The notes beneath the pieces are model-generated. The model worked only from the letters and a program-made list of their open reading frames with translations. It was not told where the DNA came from and made no database searches. This document shows, piece by piece, positions 45,286-52,303 of a stretch of 64,000 nt of DNA; the first letter of the stretch is position 1, and the number at the start of each line of letters is the position of its first letter. This DNA is from CAVQWT01 sp963810815 (GTDB lineage Bacteria; Pseudomonadota; Gammaproteobacteria; Burkholderiales; Casimicrobiaceae). The stretch covers positions 434,001-498,000 of the forward strand of contig CAWEPB010000003.1 of NCBI GenBank assembly GCA_963810815.1, written 5' to 3'. Both the position numbers and the translations under genes were made by a program.

Positions 45286-46425
45286 TCAGGCCGCGGCACC
45301 GGCCGCCGGCGACTCCGGGAACGCGGGCGAGTTGAGCCCCGCGAGCGAGCGCGCCTTGGCGACCTTCGCCGCGCGCAGCGCGTTGACCATTTCCAGCGCG
45401 GTCCGGTCGCAGGGCGGCAGGTCGATGTCGGTGCCGTCGCGCGGCGTGACGCGCTCTCCCCAGCGGATGACGTGCGAGCACCAGGTGAGGCCGGCGCCGA
45501 AGGCGGGGGTGAGCAGCAGCGCGTTCGGCGCGACCCGGCCGCCCTCGACCGCGTCGACCAGTGCGACCGGCACCGTGGCCGCCGACATGTTGCCGTACTT
45601 GTGGACGGTGACGAACACGCGGTCCATCTCGATGCCGGCGCGCTTGGCGACGAACTCGATGATGCGCAGGTTGGCCTGGTGCGGGACCATGAGGTCGATG
45701 TCCGCCGGCGTCCTGCCGGCGCGGGCGAGCGCTTCGGCGGCGGATTCGCTCATGCCGTGCACCGCGCGCTTGAAGATCTCCTGGCCGTCGAAGTCCCACA
45801 GCGTGTCGCCGTAGGTGACCCCGCGATTGCCGTAGGTGGTGCCGTGGCCGCGCACGCGCAGGATGTGGCGCGCGTCGGCGTAGCAGCCCAGTTTCTCCGC
45901 GAGCACGCCTTCCTCGCGGTCGGTCGCCTCCAGCACGACCGCCGCGCAGCCGTCGCCGAACAGCACGGCGACGTTGCGGTTGTCCCAGTCCATGAACGGC
46001 GAGATGGTCTCGACGCCGACGACCAGCGCGCGGCGGACGGAGCCGGCGCGGATCATGCCGCTGGCCGCCGACAGGCCGTACAGGAAGCTGGTGCAGGCGG
46101 TGTTGACGTCCATCGCGCCGGCGTTGACCGCGCCGAGGCGGAACTGGAGCCCGGACGCGGTGTTGGGCACCGCCTCCTCGGCCGAGCAGCTGCCGAACAC
46201 GATGAGATCGAGGTCGGTCGGCGCCAGGCCGGCGCAGGCCAGCGCGCGCATCGCCGCGACGTACGCGAGCTCGGTGCCGAGCACGTGCGTGATCCGGCGC
46301 TCCCGGATGCCCGTCCGCTGCGTGATCCACGCGTCGTCGGTCTCGAGGAAGGTGGCGAGGTCGTGGTTGGACAGGACGGCCGGCGGCATGCACTTGCCCC
46401 AGCCGGTGATTGCTGCGAAGGTCAT
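45286..46425 (-). CDS. 3-oxoacyl-ACP synthase III (FabH-like ketosynthase)
   Basis: 379 aa thiolase-fold enzyme. The catalytic triad is present: Cys111 in DVNTACTSFLYG, His in MVPHQANLRIIEF, and Asn in KYGNMSAATVP. DAWITQRTGIRERR near the N-terminus is typical of the FabH family. It is about 55 residues longer than E. coli FabH, with a C-terminal extension (RTALEMVNALRAAKVAKARSLAG) and an insert near residue 190. It is therefore more likely a FabH-like or specialised 3-oxoacyl-ACP synthase than the housekeeping enzyme, which usually sits in a fab cluster. No fab genes are nearby. Confidence 0.85.
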   Translation of the reverse strand: MTFAAITGWGKCMPPAVLSNHDLATFLETDDAWITQRTGIRERRITHVLGTELAYVAAMRALACAGLAPTDLDLIVFGSCSAEEAVPNTASGLQFRLGAVNAGAMDVNTACTSFLYGLSAASGMIRAGSVRRALVVGVETISPFMDWDNRNVAVLFGDGCAAVVLEATDREEGVLAEKLGCYADARHILRVRGHGTTYGNRGVTYGDTLWDFDGQEIFKRAVHGMSESAAEALARAGRTPADIDLMVPHQANLRIIEFVAKRAGIEMDRVFVTVHKYGNMSAATVPVALVDAVEGGRVAPNALLLTPAFGAGLTWCSHVIRWGERVTPRDGTDIDLPPCDRTALEMVNALRAAKVAKARSLAGLNSPAFPESPAAGAAA

Positions 46426-46535
46426 GGCGACGACTCCCCCGGTGGCTTGACGGTCGGCAGGGTCCGCGCTGGTGCCGCGGCCGCACGCTCTTGTCCCCGA
46501 TTCTACGGGAAGCGCGCGGGCCCGGAGGGAACGCG

Positions 46536-47063
46536 CTACTCGGCCTCGCGCAGCACGTCGATCGTCATCCGCAGGAGTTTCGCCAGCGCCTCGGTGTCGG
46601 GCAGCGAATCCTCGTTGACGCCGATCGCGCGCAGGTAGGTGGCGCCGGCGCGCAGCGCGCGGGCGCGCAGCTCGAGCGGCACGCCGGCGTAGCGCGGGCC
46701 GAAGGCGAGGCGCAGCGCGTCGGCGAGTGCCAGCGTCAGCTTTTCCTGCAGCAGCGATCCGCCGGGGTCCTCGAGGCGCATCGCGCCGTGGCCGGTCAGC
46801 AGCCAGTGCAGGTTGATCCGGCGGACCTCGGCGATGCGCAGCAGGTAGTCCTGGGTCGCCGAGCTGCGGCGTTCGGCGTTGGCGACCGAGTTCTCGTGGA
46901 CGCCAAGCAGCGTGGCGAAGGCCTTCTGCGTGTCGCTGCCGCGAACGAGCCGCAGCCGCTCGCCCAGCGTCATCGCCGGCTCCTCGGCCACGAACCCGCG
47001 GCGGCCGGCGCGCGGGGCGGTCCGGCTTCCTGCCATCGAGACGTCAGATCCTGTGTGTTGCAT
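46536..47063 (-). CDS. Helix-turn-helix (XRE/phage repressor-like) regulator
   Basis: 175 aa. After a disordered N-terminus of about 30 residues (the real start may be the internal Met of MTLGERLRL) comes an XRE-type HTH: TLGERLRLVRGSDTQKAFATLLGVHENSVANAERR. The segment INLHWLLTGHGAMRLED is the WLLTG motif typical of phage-repressor-like regulators. The C-terminal helical part (PLELRARALRAGATYLRAIGV) has no recognised ligand domain. It is transcribed away from the orphan small-ORF block at 47100-48300, which it might control. Confidence 0.75.
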   Translation of the reverse strand: MQHTGSDVSMAGSRTAPRAGRRGFVAEEPAMTLGERLRLVRGSDTQKAFATLLGVHENSVANAERRSSATQDYLLRIAEVRRINLHWLLTGHGAMRLEDPGGSLLQEKLTLALADALRLAFGPRYAGVPLELRARALRAGATYLRAIGVNEDSLPDTEALAKLLRMTIDVLREAE

Positions 47064-47174
47064 TTTTGTCGGCTCCGACGCGCGGATGCGCGGAAAATGC
47101 TTGCCATGCCGGCCCGGGCGATTTTAACATCGGGTCATTCGCTTTCTCGTGGACCCAGTGTCTCGGCCCGACCC

Positions 47175-47312
47175 ATGCTGACCTTCGATCGCAACTTCAA
47201 CGGCTTCCTCCCGGCGCTTTCCGCGCAGGGCGGCGCCATTGATTTCGCCACCGCGGGCATGCACGGGTTCGACAATTCGCCGGTCAAGGCCGGCACGCTG
47301 ACGACGCTGTAG
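47175..47312 (+). CDS. Hypothetical 45-aa small protein
   Basis: ATG at 47175 encodes MLTFDRNFNGFLPALSAQGG... and stops at 47312. Third codon positions are strongly G/C, as in real genes here (CTG ACC TTC GAT CGC AAC TTC AAC), which is the main support. There is no clear Shine-Dalgarno (upstream CGGCCCGACCC). A 12-bp stem hairpin follows the stop at once. Aromatic and Gly residues alternate, but I recognise no family. It could equally be a chance open frame. Confidence 0.35.
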   Translation: MLTFDRNFNGFLPALSAQGGAIDFATAGMHGFDNSPVKAGTLTTL

Positions 47313-47314
47313 CG

Positions 47315-47345
47315 CCACCCGACCGGAAGACTTTCCGCCGGGTGG
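47315..47345 (+). terminator. Strong hairpin after the 45-aa ORF
   Basis: CCACCCG pairs with CGGGTGG and, inside a small internal loop, CGGAA pairs with TTCCG around GACT. No T tract follows (GGTGGAACGG), so it is a hairpin of uncertain role rather than a textbook terminator. Confidence 0.45.
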
Positions 47346-47468
47346 AACGGCGGAACAGTCGGAAGGTCGCTTCTCCCCTCCGATTCGTTGCGCCGGTCTC
47401 CGTGAGGACCGGATATTCGCTGCGCGCGCGTCGTGCCCGCGCGGCCGGAACGAAAGGAGCGTGGACCC

Positions 47469-47642
47469 ATGCAAGCCCACCGTCGAATGAACCGCACTGC
47501 TCGAACCGGGCCTTCGCGCCCGGCGCGGACCGCGCTGGCGGTCCGCCCCGCGCCCGGCGCCACGCGGCGGCTGCGGGAGGCGCCCGGCGCGACCGGGCAA
47601 GGCAACGGCAATCGGGTTCCCGTCCGGGGAGGCGACGTGTAG
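47469..47642 (+). CDS. Hypothetical 57-aa basic leader-like peptide
   Basis: ATG at 47469 lies behind a good ribosome site (GAAAGGAGCGTGGACCC). The peptide is very basic (MQAHRRMNRTARTGPSRPAR..., 14 Arg of 57) and low-complexity. Its stop codon lies inside a strong hairpin (GGGG-A-GGCGAC / GTCGCC-G-CCCC, 47626-47652), itself followed within 13 bp by an intrinsic terminator. That arrangement is typical of a translated leader whose reading by the ribosome alters downstream RNA folding, which is inference. No homologue is recognised. Confidence 0.35.
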   Translation: MQAHRRMNRTARTGPSRPARTALAVRPAPGATRRLREAPGATGQGNGNRVPVRGGDV

Positions 47643-47664
47643 TCGCCGCCCCGTCCCCAGGAAG

Positions 47665-47695
47665 CCCGGGCGTCGATCGCGGTCCCGGGTTTTTT
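47665..47695 (+). terminator. Intrinsic terminator downstream of the 57-aa ORF
   Basis: CCCGGG (47665-47670) pairs with CCCGGG (47684-47689) across a 13-nt loop, followed by six T. It is preceded by another hairpin (47626-47652), so an attenuator is possible. Confidence 0.65.
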
Positions 47696-47737
47696 GTCCC
47701 CGTGGCCACACTCATTGATTTATGCGAGGCACACGAA

Positions 47738-47938
47738 ATGACAAGGCTCTTGGAAGAACTCCAGCGGCCCTACGGACGGGAACACGGCGAACTCGTGCGC
47801 ACGGGGCGCGAAGGGACGTACCGGCAGGCGGCGGACGGGCTGATCGTCCGCCTGTCGACGGCGGAAGCCGCCGGAGAAGCGGAAGGCGTGGCACGGACCC
47901 TGTTCGAGCTTGCCTGCCGCGACGCCGGTGGCGGGTAG
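47738..47938 (+). CDS. Hypothetical 66-aa small protein
   Basis: ATG at 47738 (MTRLLEELQRPYGREHGELVRTG...) runs to a TAG at 47938. The product is soluble, helical in appearance and evenly charged (QAADGLIVRLSTAEAAGEAEGVARTLFELACRD), more protein-like than the neighbouring 57-aa frame. No convincing ribosome site is seen (GCGAGGCACACGAA may serve weakly). It starts 43 bp after the terminator and so would be the controlled gene if the upstream structure is an attenuator. No family recognised. Confidence 0.45.
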   Translation: MTRLLEELQRPYGREHGELVRTGREGTYRQAADGLIVRLSTAEAAGEAEGVARTLFELACRDAGGG

Positions 47939-48303
47939 GCCGCCGGAGGGAGCAGGACCCGCTGGCGACAGCGGGCGCAGGGCCGGCGCGTCACGTGGCC
48001 GCCGGGACAGCAGTCACGAAACGGGCGCTGGAGGCGGCGCGGCACCGGCCGCCCGCGCCCGCCGCCGCAAGGCGGGGAGGTGCAACCATGTTCACGACGA
48101 GTGACCGGTGGTGACACCGGATGGCAGGACCGGCGATTTCGAAGGCTGTGCGCGGCCTTCCCAACCGACGATCGGGATCGCCGCCGCGTCAGCGGGTGTC
48201 CGTTGACGCGGTCAGCAGTCGCGGCCGACCCGGCGGGGCAACCCGCCGGGGCCGTGGCGAAAATTCGAACGCCGCGCCGCGGTCACGTCTGGCGGCGTTG
48301 CGA

Positions 48304-48456
48304 TCACTTCCGCTTTTTCGCGCCGGCGCGAGCCTTCGGCGCGTCCGCTTTCGCGTCGGCCGACGGCTGGTCGCCGATGATCGTCTTGAGCGGGCACACC
48401 TTGAACGCGGGGCATTTGGCGCAGCCGGCCACGATGGCGATCGGGCACAGGGTCAT
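48304..48456 (-). CDS. Small Cys-rich 50-aa protein
   Basis: ATG at 48456 has a Shine-Dalgarno (CGGAGAACACC). The product begins MTLCPIAIVAGCAKCPAFKVCPLK and ends in a Lys/Ala-rich basic tail (ADAPKARAGAKKRK). The four Cys in the first 22 residues (C4, C12, C15, C20) form CX7CX2CX4C, suited to zinc or an iron-sulfur cluster. I recall small conserved proteins of this type in Betaproteobacteria but cannot name a family. It lies 60 bp downstream of threonine aldolase on the same strand. Confidence 0.65.
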   Translation of the reverse strand: MTLCPIAIVAGCAKCPAFKVCPLKTIIGDQPSADAKADAPKARAGAKKRK

Positions 48457-48516
48457 GGTGTTCTCCGGAATGGGTGGCGAAGGCGCATTGTCGCACCTCG
48501 ACCACGCCGCAGGGGA

Positions 48517-49551
48517 TCAGCGCCCGACCGCCTCCGCCAGGACTCCCGCCGCCGTTTCGCACTGGGCCCGGGTGACGTCGAGATGCGTGACGAAGCGCAC
48601 GGTGCGCGGCGCGAAGGCGAAGATGAGCACGCCGCGCTCCCGCGCCCGCGCGACCACGGTCGGGGCGTCCGGCGCATCGGCGGCGAGGCGGAAGACGACG
48701 ATGTTGGTGGCGACGGTCGCGAGATCGAGCAGGACGCCGGGGCACCCGGCCAGTCGGGTCGCGATCAGCCGCGCGTTGGCGTGGTCGTCGGCCAGGCGCG
48801 ACATGTGGTGGTCGAGGCCGTGGAGCCCCGCTGCCGCGACGATGCCGGACTGGCGCAGCGCGCCGCCCAGCATCCGGCGATACCGAGTCGCGCGGTCGAT
48901 CAGCGCACGCGGCCCGGCCAGCATCGAGCCCATCGGCGCACCGAGCCCCTTGGACAGCGCGACGCCGACGAGGTCGAACGGCGCCGCCAGCGCTGCCGGC
49001 GTCGCGCTGCTGGCGATCGCGGCGTTCCACAGCCGCGCACCGTCGCAATACGAGGCGATACCGTGCTCGCGTGCCGCCCGGCAGATGCGTTCGACTTCGG
49101 CCTGGGGCACGACGAGGCCACCGCCGCGGTTGTGCGTGTTCTCGATCTCGACCAGCGTCGTCGGCGGGTAGATCGCGTGGCCGCGCGGCTTCACGGCGGC
49201 GAGAAAGTCGTCGCGGGTGAACAGGCCGCCGCTGCCGACCTCGGTGAACTGCACGCCGGCGTTCGCCGCCGACGCGCCGGACTCGTGCCACACCGCGTGA
49301 CTTTCGCGGCTGACGACCACGTCGTCCCCCGGCTGCGTGAGCACCTTCAGCGCCACCTGGTTGGCCATCGTGCCCGACGGCAGGAACAGCGCCGCCTCCT
49401 TGCCCAGCAGGGCCGCGACGCGCGCCTGCAGCGCGTTGACGGTCGGATCCTCGCCGTACTGGTCGTCGCCGACCGGCGCCGCGGCCATCGCCGCGCGCAT
49501 CGCGGCGGTCGGCCGCGTCACGGTGTCGGAACGCAGGTCGATGGCACTCAT
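48517..49551 (-). CDS. ltaE: Low-specificity L-threonine aldolase
   Basis: 344 aa PLP fold-type I enzyme that cleaves threonine or allo-threonine to glycine and acetaldehyde. ATG at 49551 gives the family start SAIDLRSDTVTRPTAAMRAAM; an ATG at 49563 is an alternative. GDDQYGEDPTVNALQ, ALFLPSGTMANQVAL, SHAVWHESGASA, ENTHNRGGG, YCDGARLWNAAIA, and the PLP lysine in GVALSKGLGAPMGS (about residue 200) are all visible. It follows the DUF2784 gene with overlapping ends. Confidence 0.94.
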   Translation of the reverse strand: MSAIDLRSDTVTRPTAAMRAAMAAAPVGDDQYGEDPTVNALQARVAALLGKEAALFLPSGTMANQVALKVLTQPGDDVVVSRESHAVWHESGASAANAGVQFTEVGSGGLFTRDDFLAAVKPRGHAIYPPTTLVEIENTHNRGGGLVVPQAEVERICRAAREHGIASYCDGARLWNAAIASSATPAALAAPFDLVGVALSKGLGAPMGSMLAGPRALIDRATRYRRMLGGALRQSGIVAAAGLHGLDHHMSRLADDHANARLIATRLAGCPGVLLDLATVATNIVVFRLAADAPDAPTVVARARERGVLIFAFAPRTVRFVTHLDVTRAQCETAAGVLAEAVGR

Positions 49552-49559
49552 TGCAGCGG

Positions 49560-50024
49560 TCATGGAGGGGGCGGCGGCGGCGCGCCGGAAGGGTCGGGGG
49601 CGGAGGGGTGGGGGAGCGGGTCGACCGGCGGTTCGATGGTAGCGCGCCGGCGGCGTGCGTGCACGACGAGCGCGCCGTAGACGATCGCGTTGAGGCCCAC
49701 GACCACCACTCCCAGCCAGACCTGGTGTTCCGGCGTCAGCCCGGCGGGGTACAGCACCGGCATCACGTAGTGCTCGACGAAGCCGCCTGCGTAACCGCCG
49801 CCCCCGCCGCCACCGGTGCCGGCGCGGTGCCGGAAGTGATTTTCCAGCGGCGTGAGCGGGCACACCGTCGCGGTGAATTCCGCGTACGCGCCCCAGGCGG
49901 CTGCCGGCAGGTGCAGCCAGGCCAGGCGCGGCCAGCGCAGCACCAGCAGTCCGCCGGCGACGACGAACGCCACGAAGGCGAGGTGTACGACGACGATGAT
50001 GTCGGCGACGAGGCGGTCGGGCAT
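49560..50024 (-). CDS. DUF2784 membrane protein
   Basis: 154 aa with four membrane helices. The family pattern is DIIVVVHLAFVAFVVAGGLLVLRWPRLAWLHLPAAAWGAYAEFT, then VCPLTPLENHFR and GFVEHYVMPVLYPAGLT. The tail (residues about 125-154) is Pro-rich, ending in a Pro run, and overlaps the region of the aldolase start. Function unknown. Confidence 0.88.
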   Translation of the reverse strand: MPDRLVADIIVVVHLAFVAFVVAGGLLVLRWPRLAWLHLPAAAWGAYAEFTATVCPLTPLENHFRHRAGTGGGGGGGYAGGFVEHYVMPVLYPAGLTPEHQVWLGVVVVGLNAIVYGALVVHARRRRATIEPPVDPLPHPSAPDPSGAPPPPPP

Positions 50025-50069
50025 CGTGGCTGGCCTGGACGCGGCGGGCTGCCGAAGTCGGCGCCGCGC

Positions 50070-50555
50070 TCAGCGCCGGCGCGCCGGGGACTTGCGCGGG
50101 CGTGCCGCGGCGCGCGCCGCGCCGACCCGGTCCTCCCACAGCGGCTCGAGGGCGTCGGCCAGCGTCCACGGCAGCCGCGTGCCCGACCCGCGGATGCCCC
50201 AGCGGAAATGCCCGAACGGCGGCTGCGCCAGCTCGTCGAAGCTGACGAGCGGCGCCTCGAACAGCGCGTCGAGCCGCAGCTTCACGTACAGCGTGGAAAT
50301 TCCCGCGGCGGCCCTGGCCGCGATCCAGTGCTCGCCCGGCGCCGGCGCGGCCAGCGTGTACCCGCTGCCGATGATGCCCTTCGGCGGCACGCCCAGCCGC
50401 ACCAGGAACGCGCGGCTCCCCGGCTCGATGTTCCGGTGCCGCCCGCAGGACCAGGTGGTGTCGAAGTGGCCGCGCCGTCGCAGCGTGCGGAGGTCCTGCG
50501 CGAGCTCGGGCCAGCTCCAGATCGACGGATTGAACGCGAACAGGTAGGTGGTCAT
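50070..50555 (-). CDS. EVE/PUA-like domain protein
   Basis: 161 aa. TTYLFAFNPSIWSWPELAQDL, FDTTWSCGRHRNIEPGSRAFLVRLG, KGIIGSGYTLAAPAPGEHWIA and FGHFRWGIRGSGTRLP form the beta-barrel pattern of EVE-like proteins, which in modification-dependent restriction systems read modified bases. A basic tail (AARAAARPRKSPARRR) could aid nucleic-acid binding. The HNH protein YajD is two genes upstream in the same run. A defensive role is inference; it may be a stand-alone nucleic-acid reader. Confidence 0.65.
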   Translation of the reverse strand: MTTYLFAFNPSIWSWPELAQDLRTLRRRGHFDTTWSCGRHRNIEPGSRAFLVRLGVPPKGIIGSGYTLAAPAPGEHWIAARAAAGISTLYVKLRLDALFEAPLVSFDELAQPPFGHFRWGIRGSGTRLPWTLADALEPLWEDRVGAARAAARPRKSPARRR

Positions 50556-50598
50556 CGGCGCGCCCGCAGGACGGCCGGCGTCGCGGCGCCGGCCCCGC

Positions 50599-50988
50599 TC
50601 ATCGGCGCCGTGCCAGCAGCAGCGGCAACGCGGCGAAGAACAGCAGCGTCACGTAGTACGCGGTGCCGGACACCGGATCGCGGCTGGCGAAGTAGTCGGC
50701 CGGCGTCATGCCGCGCAGCCACTGCACCAGCGCGCACTCCGCTGCCAGCGTCAGCGCCAGGCCCAGCGCGCCCATCAGGAGCCGCGCCCGCGGCGTCGGG
50801 GGCACCGCGAGCCGGCGCACGACGAACCGCGCCGCCAGCACGATGGCGACGACCATGACCGGCAGCTCGACCAGCTCGGCCCAGCGCTCGCCCAATCGCG
50901 GAACCAGCCACAGGACCCGGATCGGGCCGAGGATGAACCCGGCGCCGAAGACGAGGATGAAATAGAGAACGCCGGGCAGCAGGCTCAC
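50599..50988 (-). CDS. Small integral membrane protein, unknown
   Basis: 129 aa, GTG start overlapping the yajD stop by 4 nt. Four hydrophobic segments (LPGVLYFILVFGAGFILGPIRVLWL, LVELPVMVVAIVLAARFVV, RLLMGALGLALTLAAECAL, VSGTAYYVTLLFFAALPLLL) and conserved-looking RVLWLVPRLGERWAELVELP. I cannot name the family with confidence. The function is unknown. Confidence 0.7.
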   Translation of the reverse strand: MSLLPGVLYFILVFGAGFILGPIRVLWLVPRLGERWAELVELPVMVVAIVLAARFVVRRLAVPPTPRARLLMGALGLALTLAAECALVQWLRGMTPADYFASRDPVSGTAYYVTLLFFAALPLLLARRR

Positions 50989-51377
50989 CGCCCGGCGTCC
51001 TTCCCGCGCTTCAGCAGCGACTCCAGGCCCGCGAACGGGCGGTGCGTCGCCACGTCCCCCGGCGAGTCCCGCGCCGCCGGGCCGCGGCCGGCCTGCTCGA
51101 GCTGCCGCGAGTGCTCGTTGTCGTGGCAGTAGAGGCACAGGAGCTCCCAGTTGCTGCCGTCGGGCGGATTGTTGTCGTGGTTGTGATCGCGGTGGTGGAC
51201 GGTGAGCTGCTGGACGTTCTCGCGCGTGAACTCGCGGGCGCAGCGCCCGCAGATCCACGGATAGATCTTCAGCGCCCGCTCGCGGTAGCCGGCCTCGCGC
51301 TGCTCGCGGTGGCGGCGCGCGTCGGCCACCAGCTTGTCCAGTCGTGCGGCGTCCGGCTTCCCGCGGGGGGTCGGCAT
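50985..51377 (-). CDS. yajD: YajD-like HNH nuclease
   Basis: 130 aa. ATG at 51377 follows AAGGAGCTACGCC. The HNH core is CGRCAREFTRENVQQLTVHHRDHNHDNNPPDGSNWELLCLYCHDNEH: two CXXC pairs for structural zinc and the HH/N/H metal-binding residues. The N-terminal helix (AARLDKLVADARRHREQREAGYRERALK) matches YajD. A small nuclease of unknown physiological role. It heads a minus-strand run with the membrane and EVE-like proteins. Confidence 0.88.
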   Translation of the reverse strand: MPTPRGKPDAARLDKLVADARRHREQREAGYRERALKIYPWICGRCAREFTRENVQQLTVHHRDHNHDNNPPDGSNWELLCLYCHDNEHSRQLEQAGRGPAARDSPGDVATHRPFAGLESLLKRGKDAGR

Positions 51378-51597
51378 GGCGTAGCTCCTTGCGCGGCGCG
51401 GGGGGGGCGCCCGAGGCGGCGCCCCGGCGCCCGCCTGCGTCGCGCCGGGAAATTGTACGTCGTCGCGCCAGAGGACGGCGTGTCCCGCGGCTTTCCTGCG
51501 TCGGGGCAGCGGGGCGACGCGCTCGCCGCCGGGGCTGCGCTTTCCTCGCCCGCATCGATGCCGTATCCTGCCGCACACCGGGTCAGGGAAGAACCGA

Positions 51598-52266
51598 TTG
51601 GCAACGACGGCGGAGGAAGTCGGGGGGGAGCGTTTCGCGGCGCTGTGGCGCCGCTGCGTCGGCGCGCAGGCGTCGCCTTCACCGGCCGAGGTCTACCGGC
51701 AGCTCTGCGGACTCCTCGGTGCGCCGCACCGGGCCTTCCACAACCTCGACCACATCCGTGACTGCCTGCGTCGCGCCAATGAAGTCGCGCCGCTGCTGGC
51801 CGACCGCGATGCCGTCGAGCTCGCGCTCTGGTTCCACGACGCCGTCTATCGACCGGGCGATCCGTCCAACGAGCGCCGCAGTGCCGAGCTGTTCCTGGCC
51901 CTGTCGCCCGGCGCCCGCCCGGTGTTTCGCCGCCGTGTCTGCGCGCTGGTCCTGACGACGCGGCACGTCTCGCAACCGCTGGGCAACGACCGCTGCTTCA
52001 TCGACGACATCGACCTCGTCGGCTTCGGTGCGCCGTGGGACGAGTTCATGCGCCAGGGCGCGCTGCTGCGCGACGAGTTCTTCGAGCAGACCGACGCCGA
52101 GTACCACCATGGCCAGGTCCAGTTCCTGCGCATGCTGGAGCGGCGCCCGGCGTTCTTCGCCACCACGTATTTCCGCGACCGGTACGAAGCCACCGCGCAG
52201 GAAAACCTGGGGCGGCTGCTGCGCACGCTGGCGCAGCCGGACCGCGGGACGCCGACGTCGGCCTGA
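51598..52266 (+). CDS. HD-domain metal-dependent phosphohydrolase
   Basis: 222 aa, TTG start at 51598 (an unusual start, chosen because it is the only good upstream option). HRAFHNLDHIRDCLRR and ELALWFHDAVYRPGDPSNERRSAELF supply the His and His-Asp metal ligands, and CFIDDIDLVGFGAPWDEF the later Asp. The family (sometimes called predicted metal-dependent HD phosphohydrolases) acts on phosphoester substrates that are not defined. It precedes the cNMP-binding patatin by 37 bp and may be co-transcribed. Confidence 0.85.
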   Translation: MATTAEEVGGERFAALWRRCVGAQASPSPAEVYRQLCGLLGAPHRAFHNLDHIRDCLRRANEVAPLLADRDAVELALWFHDAVYRPGDPSNERRSAELFLALSPGARPVFRRRVCALVLTTRHVSQPLGNDRCFIDDIDLVGFGAPWDEFMRQGALLRDEFFEQTDAEYHHGQVQFLRMLERRPAFFATTYFRDRYEATAQENLGRLLRTLAQPDRGTPTSA

Positions 52267-52303
52267 TGCAACGCCCCCGTTCGCGCCGCCGGCCGTTCCG
52301 ACC

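Larger units (their letters stand above)
47064..48303. other. 1.2-kb block with only small orphan ORFs and hairpins
   Basis: No conserved gene was found. The block holds three short plus-strand ORFs (45, 57 and 66 codons, listed separately), a strong hairpin (47315-47345), a leader-type hairpin pair ending in an intrinsic terminator (47626-47695), and an 8-codon ORF at 48088-48114 behind a GGGGAGG ribosome site. GC and base use look similar to the flanks, so there is no clear sign of transfer. Confidence 0.5.

Noticed and set aside
51378..51597. Possible gene in the yajD / HD-hydrolase divergent gap
   Set aside because: No frame with a start, ribosome site and balanced composition; it is best read as a promoter region with G-rich low-complexity sequence.
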